A stretch of 64,000 bases of DNA from Flavobacterium lotistagni (GCF_011392125.1 NZ_JAAJBU010000001.1:558001-622000); one strand, 5' to 3'. Shown: positions 44,585 through 53,449, numbered from the stretch's first letter. The notes: a model not told the origin generated them from the letters alone. Translations and numbers: made by a program.

Positions 44585-45441
44585 TGAAACTATATCCTGT
44601 TGAATCCGGCAATTTTAAATTAGACGGCGGTGCCATGTTTGGCGTAGTGCCGAAAACCATTTGGAACAAAACCAATCCGGCCGATGCCAATAATTTGATT
44701 GATATTGCCGCGCGATGTTTACTAATTGAAGATGGCAATCGCTTGATTTTGATTGATACCGGTTTGGGCAACAAACAATCGGAGAAATTTTTTGGTTATT
44801 ACTCGCTATGGGGCACACACAGCTTAGATAAATCACTGGCCAATTACGGCTTTCACCGAGATGATGTGACCGACGTTTTTATGACGCACCTGCATTTCGA
44901 TCACTGTGGCGGTAGCATCCAATGGAACAAAGACCGAACCGGCTACGAACCTGCTTTCAAAAACGCTAAATTCTGGACCAATGAAAACCACTGGCAATGG
45001 GCCACAGAACCAAATGCGCGAGAAAAAGCGTCATTTTTGAAAGAGAATATTTTACCGATGCAGCAAAGCGGCCAATTGAACTTCATCACCAAACCAGAAT
45101 CTGACTTTACCGAAGCATCAGAATTGGGTTTCGGCATTTTCTTCGTAGACGGTCATACCGAGAAAATGATGATTCCGCACATCAAGTATCAGGACAAAAC
45201 TATTTGTTTCATGGCAGATTTATTGCCTACCGCCGGACATATTCCGCTACCTTACGTCATGGGTTATGACACTCGACCGTTACTTACCTTACCCGAAAAG
45301 GAAAAATTTATGAATGCTGCGGCCGACAACAATTATTACTTGTTCTTAGAGCACGACGCACACAACGAACTCATTACAGTCGAGCATACCGAAAAAGGCG
45401 TTCGGTTGAAAGAAGTATTCGGTAGTCTGGATATATTTTAA
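44584..45441 (+). CDS. MBL-fold metallo-hydrolase
   Basis: A 285-residue cytoplasmic hydrolase with the zinc motif H102-L-H104-F-D106-H107, an upstream LILIDTGLG strand and later VDGHTEKMM and LEHDAHN histidines. The layout resembles AttM/AhlD-like lactonases and other small-molecule esterases; the true substrate cannot be told. It overlaps the M48 gene by one base and is the last gene of that operon, so a role tied to the membrane proteins is possible but unproven. Confidence 0.9.
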   Translation: MKLYPVESGNFKLDGGAMFGVVPKTIWNKTNPADANNLIDIAARCLLIEDGNRLILIDTGLGNKQSEKFFGYYSLWGTHSLDKSLANYGFHRDDVTDVFMTHLHFDHCGGSIQWNKDRTGYEPAFKNAKFWTNENHWQWATEPNAREKASFLKENILPMQQSGQLNFITKPESDFTEASELGFGIFFVDGHTEKMMIPHIKYQDKTICFMADLLPTAGHIPLPYVMGYDTRPLLTLPEKEKFMNAAADNNYYLFLEHDAHNELITVEHTEKGVRLKEVFGSLDIF

Positions 45442-45470
45442 GCCTTAATGATTGATTTTCAATTATAAAT

Positions 45471-45505
45471 ATATGTTAATTATTTTATTGATATGTCAAT
45501 TTTTG
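45471..45505. repeat. Direct repeats upstream of the MarR gene
   Basis: ATATGTTAATTATTT (45471-45485) and ATATGTCAATTTTTG (45491-45505) share 12 of 15 bases, with starts 20 bp apart, about two helical turns. They lie in the AT-rich spacer between the hydrolase and the MarR regulator and might be operator half-sites, though MarR sites are usually palindromic. Confidence 0.35.
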
Positions 45506-45614
45506 ATTTATCATTTTTAAGTTTGTCGTTCTAAAACCACAATGGTGTGTTTGATTGTTTATAAATCTATTTTCAATCTTATCATTGCTTTTTAAACATT
45601 TCTATTTTTACACA

Positions 45615-46046
45615 ATGGAACGACTCGAAACCATCAATTTCTACTTGCTCGACAAAGCCATTCGAACTTATCGTGTGTATTCTCAGAAAAAACTACGCGA
45701 AAATGGATTCAAAATCACCGTCGACCAGTGGTTGGTGATTAAAGTACTGATGGAAAACCCCGGGATTTCACAACTAAGCCTTGCGGAAAAAGCCTTTAAA
45801 GACAATGCTTCCATAACACGAATTATTGAACTGTTGGTTAAATCAAAATATTTGGATCGAAAAGTCAACCCGAAAGACCGCCGCACTTCAATTTTAAAAG
45901 TAACACCCGATGGTGAGGAAATCATCAACAAAGTTCAAGGCTTGGTGTTGCAAAACAGAAAAGTCGCCCAAACCGGAATCACTATAGAGGAACTAGAAAA
46001 CCTCAATATCACTTTAAAAAAAATCATTAAAAACTGTCAACCATAA
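45615..46046 (+). CDS. MarR-family transcriptional regulator
   Basis: I use the ATG at 45615 (MERLETINFYLLDKAIRTYR), which gives a normal 143-residue MarR protein; an earlier start would add a hydrophobic run encoded by AT-rich spacer. The winged helix-turn-helix is visible: QWLVIKVLMENPGISQLSLA, then KDNASITRIIELLVKSKYLD and the wing RKVNPKDRRTSILKVT. It may control its own gene or the upstream membrane/hydrolase operon. Ligand unknown. Confidence 0.92.
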   Translation: MERLETINFYLLDKAIRTYRVYSQKKLRENGFKITVDQWLVIKVLMENPGISQLSLAEKAFKDNASITRIIELLVKSKYLDRKVNPKDRRTSILKVTPDGEEIINKVQGLVLQNRKVAQTGITIEELENLNITLKKIIKNCQP

Positions 46047-46237
46047 TCTTGTTTATGCTCAAATTAGTCAACATTTTTGTACTGCTTTTCATAACCGCTA
46101 TCCAGTTGGTTCTTTCGATTTTTCTCTGAACTAACTCGTTAAACCAACAAAATAGGTTACTCCTGAAGTGATTCAGTTGCTTTTGTACGCATACTAAATT
46201 AATGTTAATCCTGCCGAGTTTTCGCCTCAAAGCTGAT

Positions 46238-46245
46238 TATTTTTG
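46238..46245 (+). promoter_or_regulatory. Putative -7 box of the S8 peptidase gene
   Basis: TATTTTTG matches TAnnTTTG and ends 20 nt before the ATG at 46266. Upstream at -33 only TTTT is found. Confidence 0.55.
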
Positions 46246-46265
46246 GCCCAATAAAACTATTTACT

Positions 46266-47861
46266 ATGAATTTGATTAAAACAATTTCCTTTTCGATACT
46301 CCTAAGTGCCACAGTGTCGTTTTCAATGCAAGCGCAGGGCACTAGCTTTGCTGCAAAAAAAGGACAACTCACCGATGAGCAACTAAAAAGATGGAGCCAT
46401 CTCGATTTAGGTAAAGACAGCGTTCCGGGTATGAGTGTTGACCGAGTTTATTCAGAACTAATCAAAAACAGAAAAGGCAAAAAAGTAATTGTTGGTGTAA
46501 TCGATTCAGGTGTCGATATCGAACACGAAGATTTGAAAAATGTGCTTTGGACCAACAAAAAAGAAATAGCAGGCAATGGAGTTGACGATGATAAAAACGG
46601 TTTTGTCGATGACATTCACGGCTGGAATTTCTTGGGTGATTCTGGAAACGAGAACCTTGAAATGACTCGAATACTGAAAAAGACTGACGATGGTTCACCA
46701 GAATACAAAGCCGCTAAAACTGAACATGAGAAAATGTATCAGGAAAACCTTCAAGGCAAGCAACAAGTTGACTTTCTTTTCAAAGCCAACCAAGACATCA
46801 AAGATTATCTGAAAAAAGACAATTATACCCTCGAAGAAGTCAAAGCGATTGAAACGACCGACCCTTCGCTAAACCGCAGCAAGCAAGTCATGATTAGCGT
46901 TATCGGGCAAGCCGGACCGGATTTCAACGACGGTTTAAACGACTATAAAAATCAGGTGTACGACATGCTCAATTACAACCTCAACAAAGACTTTGACGGC
47001 AGAAAAATCTTGGGCGACAACCCAGACGACATGACCAACACGCATTACGGCAACAACATCGTTTATGGCCCTGATAAGAAAAATGCTTTGCACGGAACGC
47101 ATGTTGCGGGAATCATTGCCCAAAGCCGCAACAACAATTTAGGCGGCGACGGAATCGCTGACAACGCTGAAATCATGGCCATCCGCGCCGTGCCTAATGG
47201 TGATGAGTACGACAAAGATATCGCTCTAAGTATCCGTTACGCAGTAGATAATGGCGCCAAAGTAATCAACGGGAGTTTCGGAAAGAGTTTTTCACCGCAC
47301 AAACAATGGGTTTACGACGCGATTAAATACGCTGAAAAGAAAGACGTTCTTATTGTTCACGCCGCCGGAAATGATGCCAAGGATATCGATGTGGAAAGCA
47401 ATTTTCCAAATGATTCCGACGACAAGAAAACAGAATTTGCTGACAACATGATTACCGTAGGCGCTTTGAGCTACAACTATGGCGAGAAAATCATCGCACC
47501 GTTTTCTAACTACGGAAAACTCAATGTAGATGTTTATGCGCCTGGAATGGAAATTTATGCTACTACGCCAAACAATACCTACAAATACGAGCAAGGTACT
47601 TCAATGGCTTCTCCAAATGTAGCCGGTGTGGCTGCGATGATTCGTTCTTATTTCCCGAACCTGACTGCCAAACAAGTGAAGTATATTTTGATGAATTCAG
47701 GAACTGCCGTTACCGACAAAGTAATTGTAGGCGGAAACCCTGATGACAAAAAAGCCATGACCGACATTTGCAAATCAGGTAAAATCGTCAACGCCTACAA
47801 CGCCTTTAAAATGGCCGAGAAAATGTCTGTCAAAAGCAAGAGCAAAAAAGTAAGGGGTTAA
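46266..47861 (+). CDS. Exported S8 (subtilisin-type) serine peptidase
   Basis: A 531-residue secreted protease. After a signal peptide (about 1-24, MQAQG) the triad is D80 (VIDSGVD), H276 (LHGTHVAG) and S446 (GTSMASP), with oxyanion N369 (HAAGND). The Asp-His distance of 196 residues is far longer than in classical subtilisins, because of a charged helical insert at about 130-265. There is no C-terminal T9SS domain, so it probably stays in the periplasm or is lost by another route. It has its own promoter and terminator. Confidence 0.94.
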   Translation: MNLIKTISFSILLSATVSFSMQAQGTSFAAKKGQLTDEQLKRWSHLDLGKDSVPGMSVDRVYSELIKNRKGKKVIVGVIDSGVDIEHEDLKNVLWTNKKEIAGNGVDDDKNGFVDDIHGWNFLGDSGNENLEMTRILKKTDDGSPEYKAAKTEHEKMYQENLQGKQQVDFLFKANQDIKDYLKKDNYTLEEVKAIETTDPSLNRSKQVMISVIGQAGPDFNDGLNDYKNQVYDMLNYNLNKDFDGRKILGDNPDDMTNTHYGNNIVYGPDKKNALHGTHVAGIIAQSRNNNLGGDGIADNAEIMAIRAVPNGDEYDKDIALSIRYAVDNGAKVINGSFGKSFSPHKQWVYDAIKYAEKKDVLIVHAAGNDAKDIDVESNFPNDSDDKKTEFADNMITVGALSYNYGEKIIAPFSNYGKLNVDVYAPGMEIYATTPNNTYKYEQGTSMASPNVAGVAAMIRSYFPNLTAKQVKYILMNSGTAVTDKVIVGGNPDDKKAMTDICKSGKIVNAYNAFKMAEKMSVKSKSKKVRG

Positions 47862-47880
47862 TCCTCTCTGAAAATAAAAG

Positions 47881-47926
47881 AATAAGCCTGCAAGGAAATT
47901 GAAACTTCAGGCTTATTTTTGTTTTT
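47881..47926 (+). terminator. Terminator of the S8 peptidase gene, overlapping a promoter-like box
   Basis: AATAAGCCTG (47881-47890) pairs with CAGGCTTATT (47908-47917) around a 17-nt loop and is followed by TTTGTTTTT. The 3' arm and T-tract also contain TATTTTTG (47914-47921), an exact TAnnTTTG box 21 nt before the M1 peptidase ATG. Confidence 0.85.
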
Positions 47927-47942
47927 AATCAATCCGTTATTT

Positions 47943-49844
47943 ATGAAATCAATCTTTTCTTTTGTGCTGTTTTCAATCGGGAGTTTTCTTTGGTCACAGC
48001 AAACCGGTTACTGGCAACAGCATGCTGATTATAAAATGAACGTTGTGGTCGACGCACCAAAATATCAATACAAAGGCACTCAAGAGTTGGTTTACACTAA
48101 CAATTCGCCCGATACGTTGAAACGAGTGTTTTATCATTTGTACAACAATGCGTTCCAACCCGGCAGTGAGATGGATATGCGCCTACAATCCATTGCCGAT
48201 CCAGACCGCAGAATGGTGACCAAAGTGAAAGTAGACGGAAAGGAAGTTAAAGAAAGCCGCATTGCCAAACTCAAACCAAACGAAATCGGTTATTTAAAGA
48301 TTTCCAACTTCAAGCAAGACGGAATTTCTGCCAATATCAAAGAAGTCGGAACGATTCTCGAAGTGACCTTGCCCAAGCCAATTCTGCCAAATTCTAAAAC
48401 AGTTTTCAGCCTAGATTTCGACGGACAAGTTCCGGTACAAATCAGACGTTCGGGCAGAAATAATGCTGAGGGCGTTGAATTCTCAATGAGCCAATGGTAT
48501 CCGAAAATCGCCGAATTTGACTTCGAAGGTTGGCATGCCGATCCGTACATTGCGCGTGAGTTCCATGGTGTTTGGGGCAATTTCGATGTCAAAATCACTA
48601 TCGACAAAGACTATGTTCTGGGCGGCAGCGGTTATCTTCAAAACAAAAACGAAATCGGAAAAGGTTACCAAGACACCGGCGTAACGGTGAATTATCCTAA
48701 AAAAACCAAAACCCTGACTTGGCATTTCCTCGCTCCGAACGTACACGATTTTACTTGGGCAGCCGACAAAAATTACCAGCACGATGTCTATCAGATTCCC
48801 GGCGGTGCGACCTTGCATTTTCTGTACAAAAACAATCCGAAAATCATCGACAATTGGAAAAAAGCACAGCCCGAAACCGCGCGTCTGATGCAGTTCTATA
48901 ACCAGACCGTGGGCAAATATCCTTATGATCAGTACTCAGTAATTCAAGGTGGCGATGGCGGTATGGAATACGCGATGTGCACTTTGATTCTTGGTGAAGG
49001 TGAATACGACGGCCTTATCGGGGTGATTGCTCACGAAATGGCACATTCTTGGTTTCAGCATGTTTTGGCCTCTAACGAAAGCAAACACGGATGGATGGAC
49101 GAGGGTTTTACCTCGTTCTTGGAAGATTTAGGAATGAACGAAATTGCCGTCAAAAAAGTGGATAATCCGCACAAAGGCTCTTACGATGGTTATTATTATA
49201 TGGTGAATTCAGGCAAGGAACAACCGCAAAGCACGCATTCAGACCGCTATGATTTTAATCAGGTTTACAGCATCACATCGTATAGCAAAGGTGACGTTTT
49301 TCTGGCGCAATTGGGCTATTTGATCGGGCGCGAAAATTTAATGAAAACCCTCAAGAGATATTACCGCGATTTCCAATTCAAACATCCTACACCAAATGAT
49401 ATCAAACGAACGGCGGAAAGGGTTTCTGGAGCCAACCTCGATTGGTATCTTACAGACTGGACGCAAACCACCAATACGATCGACTACGCCATTCAAAATG
49501 TAGAAAGCGCTACCGATGGCGTGCCTCGAACCGGTATTACATTGGAGAGAATCGGAAGGATGCCGATGCCGCTCGACATTTTAGTGGAATACACCGACGG
49601 CACTAAAGAATCTTTTTACATTCCGCTACGGATGATGAATTTCGAGAAAGACAACCCGAACCCAGAAATCAAAAGAACCGTTTTGTCGGATTGGGCTTGG
49701 GCCAGCCCGCGTTATTTCTTTGAGTTGAGCAAAGCGAAAACTTCTATTAAAAAAATCACCATTGACCCGAGCGGCTTAATGGCCGATGTGAAGCAAGAGA
49801 ACAATGTTTTCCCGGCAGCGCCCAAAATCGAAAACAAAAAATAA
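47943..49844 (+). CDS. Exported M1-family metallopeptidase
   Basis: With the ATG at 47943 (MKSIFSFVLFSIGSFLWSQQ, a signal peptide) the protein has 633 residues. The zinc site is H364-E-M-A-H368 with E387 eighteen residues on (GWMDEGFTSF), and the aminopeptidase GGMEYA exopeptidase motif is at 339-344. The N-terminal beta domain and C-terminal helical region match M1 peptidases of Bacteroidota. It probably trims peptides in the periplasm. It lies between two terminators, so it is monocistronic. Confidence 0.95.
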   Translation: MKSIFSFVLFSIGSFLWSQQTGYWQQHADYKMNVVVDAPKYQYKGTQELVYTNNSPDTLKRVFYHLYNNAFQPGSEMDMRLQSIADPDRRMVTKVKVDGKEVKESRIAKLKPNEIGYLKISNFKQDGISANIKEVGTILEVTLPKPILPNSKTVFSLDFDGQVPVQIRRSGRNNAEGVEFSMSQWYPKIAEFDFEGWHADPYIAREFHGVWGNFDVKITIDKDYVLGGSGYLQNKNEIGKGYQDTGVTVNYPKKTKTLTWHFLAPNVHDFTWAADKNYQHDVYQIPGGATLHFLYKNNPKIIDNWKKAQPETARLMQFYNQTVGKYPYDQYSVIQGGDGGMEYAMCTLILGEGEYDGLIGVIAHEMAHSWFQHVLASNESKHGWMDEGFTSFLEDLGMNEIAVKKVDNPHKGSYDGYYYMVNSGKEQPQSTHSDRYDFNQVYSITSYSKGDVFLAQLGYLIGRENLMKTLKRYYRDFQFKHPTPNDIKRTAERVSGANLDWYLTDWTQTTNTIDYAIQNVESATDGVPRTGITLERIGRMPMPLDILVEYTDGTKESFYIPLRMMNFEKDNPNPEIKRTVLSDWAWASPRYFFELSKAKTSIKKITIDPSGLMADVKQENNVFPAAPKIENKK

Positions 49845-49847
49845 TAG

Positions 49848-49886
49848 AAAAGCCCTCAACTAAAATACTTGAGGGCTTTTCGTTTT
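49848..49886 (+). terminator. Rho-independent terminator of the M1 peptidase gene
   Basis: AAAAGCCCTCAA (49848-49859) and TTGAGGGCTTTT (49869-49880) form a perfect 12-bp stem followed by CGTTTT. Confidence 0.93.
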
Positions 49887-50037
49887 ATCTGCTTTACTTG
49901 TAGCAGTTGCTTCTTCAACTCACGGATATTGCTCAGTATCTTGAAATGTTTTTTTCGGGTTACTCTAATAAAATTAATTCCTGTTAAAACAAAATTCCTA
50001 ACACAATTCGGAGGTAGATTTTCAAAATTGCAATTGG

Positions 50038-50067
50038 TTTGATTTTACCTTTGGCTTTGTACCTTTG
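50038..50067 (+). promoter_or_regulatory. Putative promoter of rnpA with tandem -7 boxes
   Basis: Two identical TACCTTTG boxes lie at 50046-50053 and 50060-50067, 14 bp apart, both matching TAnnTTTG. TTTG at 50038-50041 has an 18-bp spacer to the second box, the better promoter, which would give a leader of about 13 nt. Confidence 0.6.
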
Positions 50068-50083
50068 CCCCGAAACCAGAAAG

Positions 50084-50467
50084 ATGAAATTTACCTATCC
50101 TAAATCTCAGAAACTCAAAAGCAGCAAAACAATCGACTTGCTTTTTGCTCAAGGAAAGTCAGTATCGAAGTTTCCCTTGCGACTGGTTTACATTGCCCTT
50201 GAGCAAGACGATGCGAAAACAACCGTCGGGGTTTCGGTTTCTAAAAAATACTTCAAGCGCGCCACCGATCGCAATTATTTCAAACGTGTTTTGCGAGAAA
50301 CTTACCGGCTCAACCAACACTTGCTTCACGGCTGTATCGATAAGCCACATGGATTTATGCTTTTTTACCAAACTTCAGAACGCTTGCCCTATACTAAAAT
50401 CCAAGAGAAAACCGTTCAATTGTTTGAGAAATTTTCGGCTCAAATTCAAGCGAAAACGAAATCTTAA
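50084..50467 (+). CDS. rnpA: Ribonuclease P protein component
   Basis: A 127-residue basic protein starting at 50084 (MKFTYPKSQKLKSSKTIDLL); an upstream start would add residues encoded by the promoter. The RNA-binding region TTVGVSVSKKYFKRATDRNYFKR contains the family motif in the form ATDRNYFKR. It forms RNase P with the M1-type RNA, which is not in this window, to mature tRNA 5' ends. Unlike most bacteria, rpmH is not next to it. Confidence 0.94.
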   Translation: MKFTYPKSQKLKSSKTIDLLFAQGKSVSKFPLRLVYIALEQDDAKTTVGVSVSKKYFKRATDRNYFKRVLRETYRLNQHLLHGCIDKPHGFMLFYQTSERLPYTKIQEKTVQLFEKFSAQIQAKTKS

Positions 50468-50473
50468 TTTCTA

Positions 50474-50503
50474 TTGTTTTTCATCGGTAAACCGCTATAT
50501 TTG
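50474..50503 (+). promoter_or_regulatory. Putative promoter of the S41 peptidase gene
   Basis: TTG (50474-50476), a 19-bp spacer and TATATTTG (50496-50503) match both promoter halves, 47 nt upstream of the ATG at 50550. Confidence 0.7.
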
Positions 50504-50549
50504 ACTCCGCTCCAAAGGATTTTAAACCCAATTTCAAAAACCTATTACC

Positions 50550-52187
50550 ATGCCAGCAGCATTTAAAAAAAGATATATCATTCCTGCAGTGGCCGGTGCT
50601 TTTCTGTTTGTGGGAGTGAGCTTCAAGGAAGACTTTTTTGAAGTGGCCAAGCAAATCGAAATTTTCACGACCTTGTTCAAATCGCTCAACGCCAATTATG
50701 TAGATGAAACCAATCCTGCACAGCTCATGGACAAGGCTATTAAAAGCATGCTCGCCGACTTGGATCCATATACCAATTACTTCAACGAACAAGACGTAGT
50801 TAAATACAAAATCAACAATACCGGCGAATACACTGAAATTGGCGCGCTGATGATGCGCAAAGAAGACAAGCTGATTATCAAAGAACCTTACAAAGATTTT
50901 CCGGCCGATAAAGCTGGTTTGAAAGCCGGCGACGAGATCATACAAATTGGCGACGTGGATTTGAAAGATTTCAACGAAGATGCTTCACAACTGCTCAAAG
51001 GCGGAAAAAATACCAAAATCAACGTAAAATATATCCGTCAAGGCAAAACCGCAACCGCTACCATTACTTTGGGCGAAGTGGAAGTTAAGGCGGTACCGTT
51101 CTTCGGCAAAATAGACGACAAAACTGGCTATATTGTGCTTTCGCAATTTACAGCCAAAGCAGCCCTAGAAACCAAAGAGGCATTGGAAAAGCTCAAAGAC
51201 CAGGGCGCCGAAAGAATCGTTTTGGATTTGCGCGGAAACCCCGGCGGTTTGCTCAATGAAGCCGTTACAATCTGCAGTTTCTTTGTGCCCAAAAACGAAG
51301 TAATCGTGACGACCAAATCGAAAGTTGAGAAACACAACAACACTTATAAAACCAACCGCGACCCTATCGATACTGAAATTCCGTTGGCGATTATTGTAGA
51401 TGGGAAAAGTGCTTCAGCCTCAGAGATTGTTTCAGGCGCTTTACAAGATTTAGACCGCGCCGTGATTTTAGGATCACGCAGTTTCGGCAAAGGATTGGTA
51501 CAACGCCCAGTAGATTTAACTTACGGCACCCAACTCAAAGTAACCATTTCCCGGTATTACACACCTTCAGGTCGCTGTATCCAAGCACTCGATTATTGGA
51601 ACAAAGACAAAGACGGCCATGCAGTGCGAACCACTTCGGATAATTACAATGCTTTTAAAACAAAAAAAGGCAGAACGGTTTATGATGGCGGTGGGATTTT
51701 ACCTGACATCGTGATGGACGAAACCAAACTGAGTCCAATTGTAGAAAAACTTGTGAAGAACGACGGAATTTTCAATTACGTAACGGATTATTATTATAAA
51801 CATCCGAATTTAGGAACCACGATTCCGGTCATAACCGATGACGATTTTTCTGATTTCAAAGCCTTTTTGAAAAAACAAAATTTCAACTTCGACACCGAGT
51901 CTGAATTGGCACTCAAGAATACTCTTGCTGCAGCAAAAACAGAAAAAATTGACGGTGCCATTGCTGCCGAGTACCAGCAACTCATGGCTGCCATTCAGCG
52001 TAGTGAAGAAAATGAGCTCAACCGCAACCAGAAGGAAATCAAGAACTTAATTCTCGACGAAATCATTAAAAGATACCAATATAAAGAAGGGCTTTATCAA
52101 TATTACATCAGAAATAATGCAGAAGTGAAAAAGGCCGTTTCAATTCTAGCCAATCCGTCTGAATACAATAAAATTTTAAAGAAATAA
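50550..52187 (+). CDS. S41-family C-terminal processing peptidase
   Basis: A 545-residue protease of the Tsp/CtpA family. A membrane-anchoring N-terminus (about 9-24) is followed by a helical cap, a PDZ domain (about 95-175, ADKAGLKAGDEIIQIGD) and the catalytic core with the Ser-Lys dyad S289 (SASASEIVSG) and K314 (SFGKGLVQ), 25 residues apart as in E. coli Tsp. The C-terminal helical extension fits the family. It overlaps the next gene by one base, so protease and OmpA-like protein are translated together. Confidence 0.94.
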   Translation: MPAAFKKRYIIPAVAGAFLFVGVSFKEDFFEVAKQIEIFTTLFKSLNANYVDETNPAQLMDKAIKSMLADLDPYTNYFNEQDVVKYKINNTGEYTEIGALMMRKEDKLIIKEPYKDFPADKAGLKAGDEIIQIGDVDLKDFNEDASQLLKGGKNTKINVKYIRQGKTATATITLGEVEVKAVPFFGKIDDKTGYIVLSQFTAKAALETKEALEKLKDQGAERIVLDLRGNPGGLLNEAVTICSFFVPKNEVIVTTKSKVEKHNNTYKTNRDPIDTEIPLAIIVDGKSASASEIVSGALQDLDRAVILGSRSFGKGLVQRPVDLTYGTQLKVTISRYYTPSGRCIQALDYWNKDKDGHAVRTTSDNYNAFKTKKGRTVYDGGGILPDIVMDETKLSPIVEKLVKNDGIFNYVTDYYYKHPNLGTTIPVITDDDFSDFKAFLKKQNFNFDTESELALKNTLAAAKTEKIDGAIAAEYQQLMAAIQRSEENELNRNQKEIKNLILDEIIKRYQYKEGLYQYYIRNNAEVKKAVSILANPSEYNKILKK

Positions 52188-53002
52188 TGAGGCAATTTTT
52201 CCCTGTTTTATTGTTGCTTAGCTATAGCTGGCTCTACGCTCAAGAAGAAGTAGTACAATCGGTTTACTTTGAAACCAACAAATTCAATCTCGACGAAAAA
52301 CAAGGAACCGCAGTGGTAGATTTCATCAAAAACACCGATTCCACCCGAATTGAATCTATCGAGATTTTTGGCTACACCGACGACGTGGGTAAAGATGCCT
52401 ATAATTTCAAATTGTCTACCAATCGGGCCAACACCATCAAAGAAAAACTGATGCAAAGCGGCATCAAAAATAAAATCATCGTGACCATCGAAGGCAAAGG
52501 CCGGATTTTGATTGATGACGATATCGTGGAGAACTTACCCGAGCGCCGATCCAAAAACCGCCGCGTGGATTTGGTGCTGAACCTCAAGCCCCTACCAAAA
52601 ATTGAATTGCCTGGTTTTTATACTAGTATTCAAAACAAACACATGATTGGCGATCATATTTACTTGGAGAATTTGCTTTTTGAACGCGGCAGTAGCAAGC
52701 TGACTTTTCAGGCCAAAACCCAACTAGATAAAATCGCGAAATTGTTGCTAAAATACCGCAAATTAGAATTTGAGATCCAAGGCCATGTTTGCTGCACGCC
52801 ACCATACCAAAAAGAAGCCATCGATCGGGAAACCCGGAAAAGAAATTTGTCGTCGAACCGCGCCGAATCAGTTTTCAAGTACCTGGTCTTCAAAAAAATT
52901 GATAAAAAGCGGATGACCTACAAAGGCTACGGAAACTCAGTTCCGCTCGGGAAAGGCTCTGAATACGATCGTCGGGTAGAACTCGTGATCACTAAAATTT
53001 GA
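52187..53002 (+). CDS. Exported protein with two tandem OmpA-like domains
   Basis: A 271-residue protein with a signal peptide (cleavage near LYAQ). Two OmpA-type peptidoglycan-binding domains follow directly: one at about 25-130 (YFETNKFNLDEKQ, IFGYTDDVGKDAYNFKLSTN, ERRSKNRRVDLVL) and a second at about 160-271 (LFERGSSKLTFQAK, IQGHVCC, LSSNRAESVFKYL, YDRRVELVI). A double OmpA domain without a barrel is less usual. In domain 2 the usual TD-G segment is replaced by HVCCTPPYQ. It is coupled to the S41 peptidase gene. Confidence 0.88.
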   Translation: MRQFFPVLLLLSYSWLYAQEEVVQSVYFETNKFNLDEKQGTAVVDFIKNTDSTRIESIEIFGYTDDVGKDAYNFKLSTNRANTIKEKLMQSGIKNKIIVTIEGKGRILIDDDIVENLPERRSKNRRVDLVLNLKPLPKIELPGFYTSIQNKHMIGDHIYLENLLFERGSSKLTFQAKTQLDKIAKLLLKYRKLEFEIQGHVCCTPPYQKEAIDRETRKRNLSSNRAESVFKYLVFKKIDKKRMTYKGYGNSVPLGKGSEYDRRVELVITKI

Positions 53003-53449
53003 TTATTTTTTCTTCATTCGGATGTGTTCGATATCATCCTCAAGATAGACTTCACCAAGCGCTATAAAACCGTGGCTTTCGTAGAATTTTTTCAGATATA
53101 ATTGCGCTGAAATAGTAATCTGATTGGTGTGGAAACGGGCTGCAATTGCTTGAATTGCTTCTTGCATCAATTCATGCCCTATTTTTTTATGGCGATATTC
53201 AGGCTTCACCACCACACGGCCGATGGAACTTTCTTGGAAATAATCACCCGCATCAAACAGCCGCGCATAAGCCACGATTTCAGCGTTTTCTTCGCCGATT
53301 AGGTGCAATGCTTTCCTGTCTTTGGAATCAATGTCGTGGTAAATGCAATTTTGCTCCACGATAAAGACCGTTTCGCGCAATTGCAACAAATCGTATAACT
53401 CATCGGCTGAAAGTGCCGCAAATGGCTTTATTTTCCAGTTTAAACTCAT
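53003..53449 (-). CDS. elaA: ElaA-type GNAT acetyltransferase
   Basis: A 148-residue GNAT acetyltransferase with the ElaA pattern: LYDLLQLRETVFIVEQNC, then YHDIDSKDRKALHLIG, the acetyl-CoA loop VVKPEYRHKKIGHELM and the terminal FYESHGFIALGEVYLEDDIE. The natural substrate is unknown. Its stop abuts the stop of the convergent OmpA-like gene with no spacer, and its ATG overlaps the DUF4837 stop by four bases. Confidence 0.92.
   Translation of the reverse strand: MSLNWKIKPFAALSADELYDLLQLRETVFIVEQNCIYHDIDSKDRKALHLIGEENAEIVAYARLFDAGDYFQESSIGRVVVKPEYRHKKIGHELMQEAIQAIAARFHTNQITISAQLYLKKFYESHGFIALGEVYLEDDIEHIRMKKK

Noticed and set aside
45603-45610. TATTTTTA box directly before the MarR ATG as a second leaderless promoter
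   Set aside because: It lacks the final G of TAnnTTTG, and the nearest TTG gives only about 15 bp spacing, so support is too weak.
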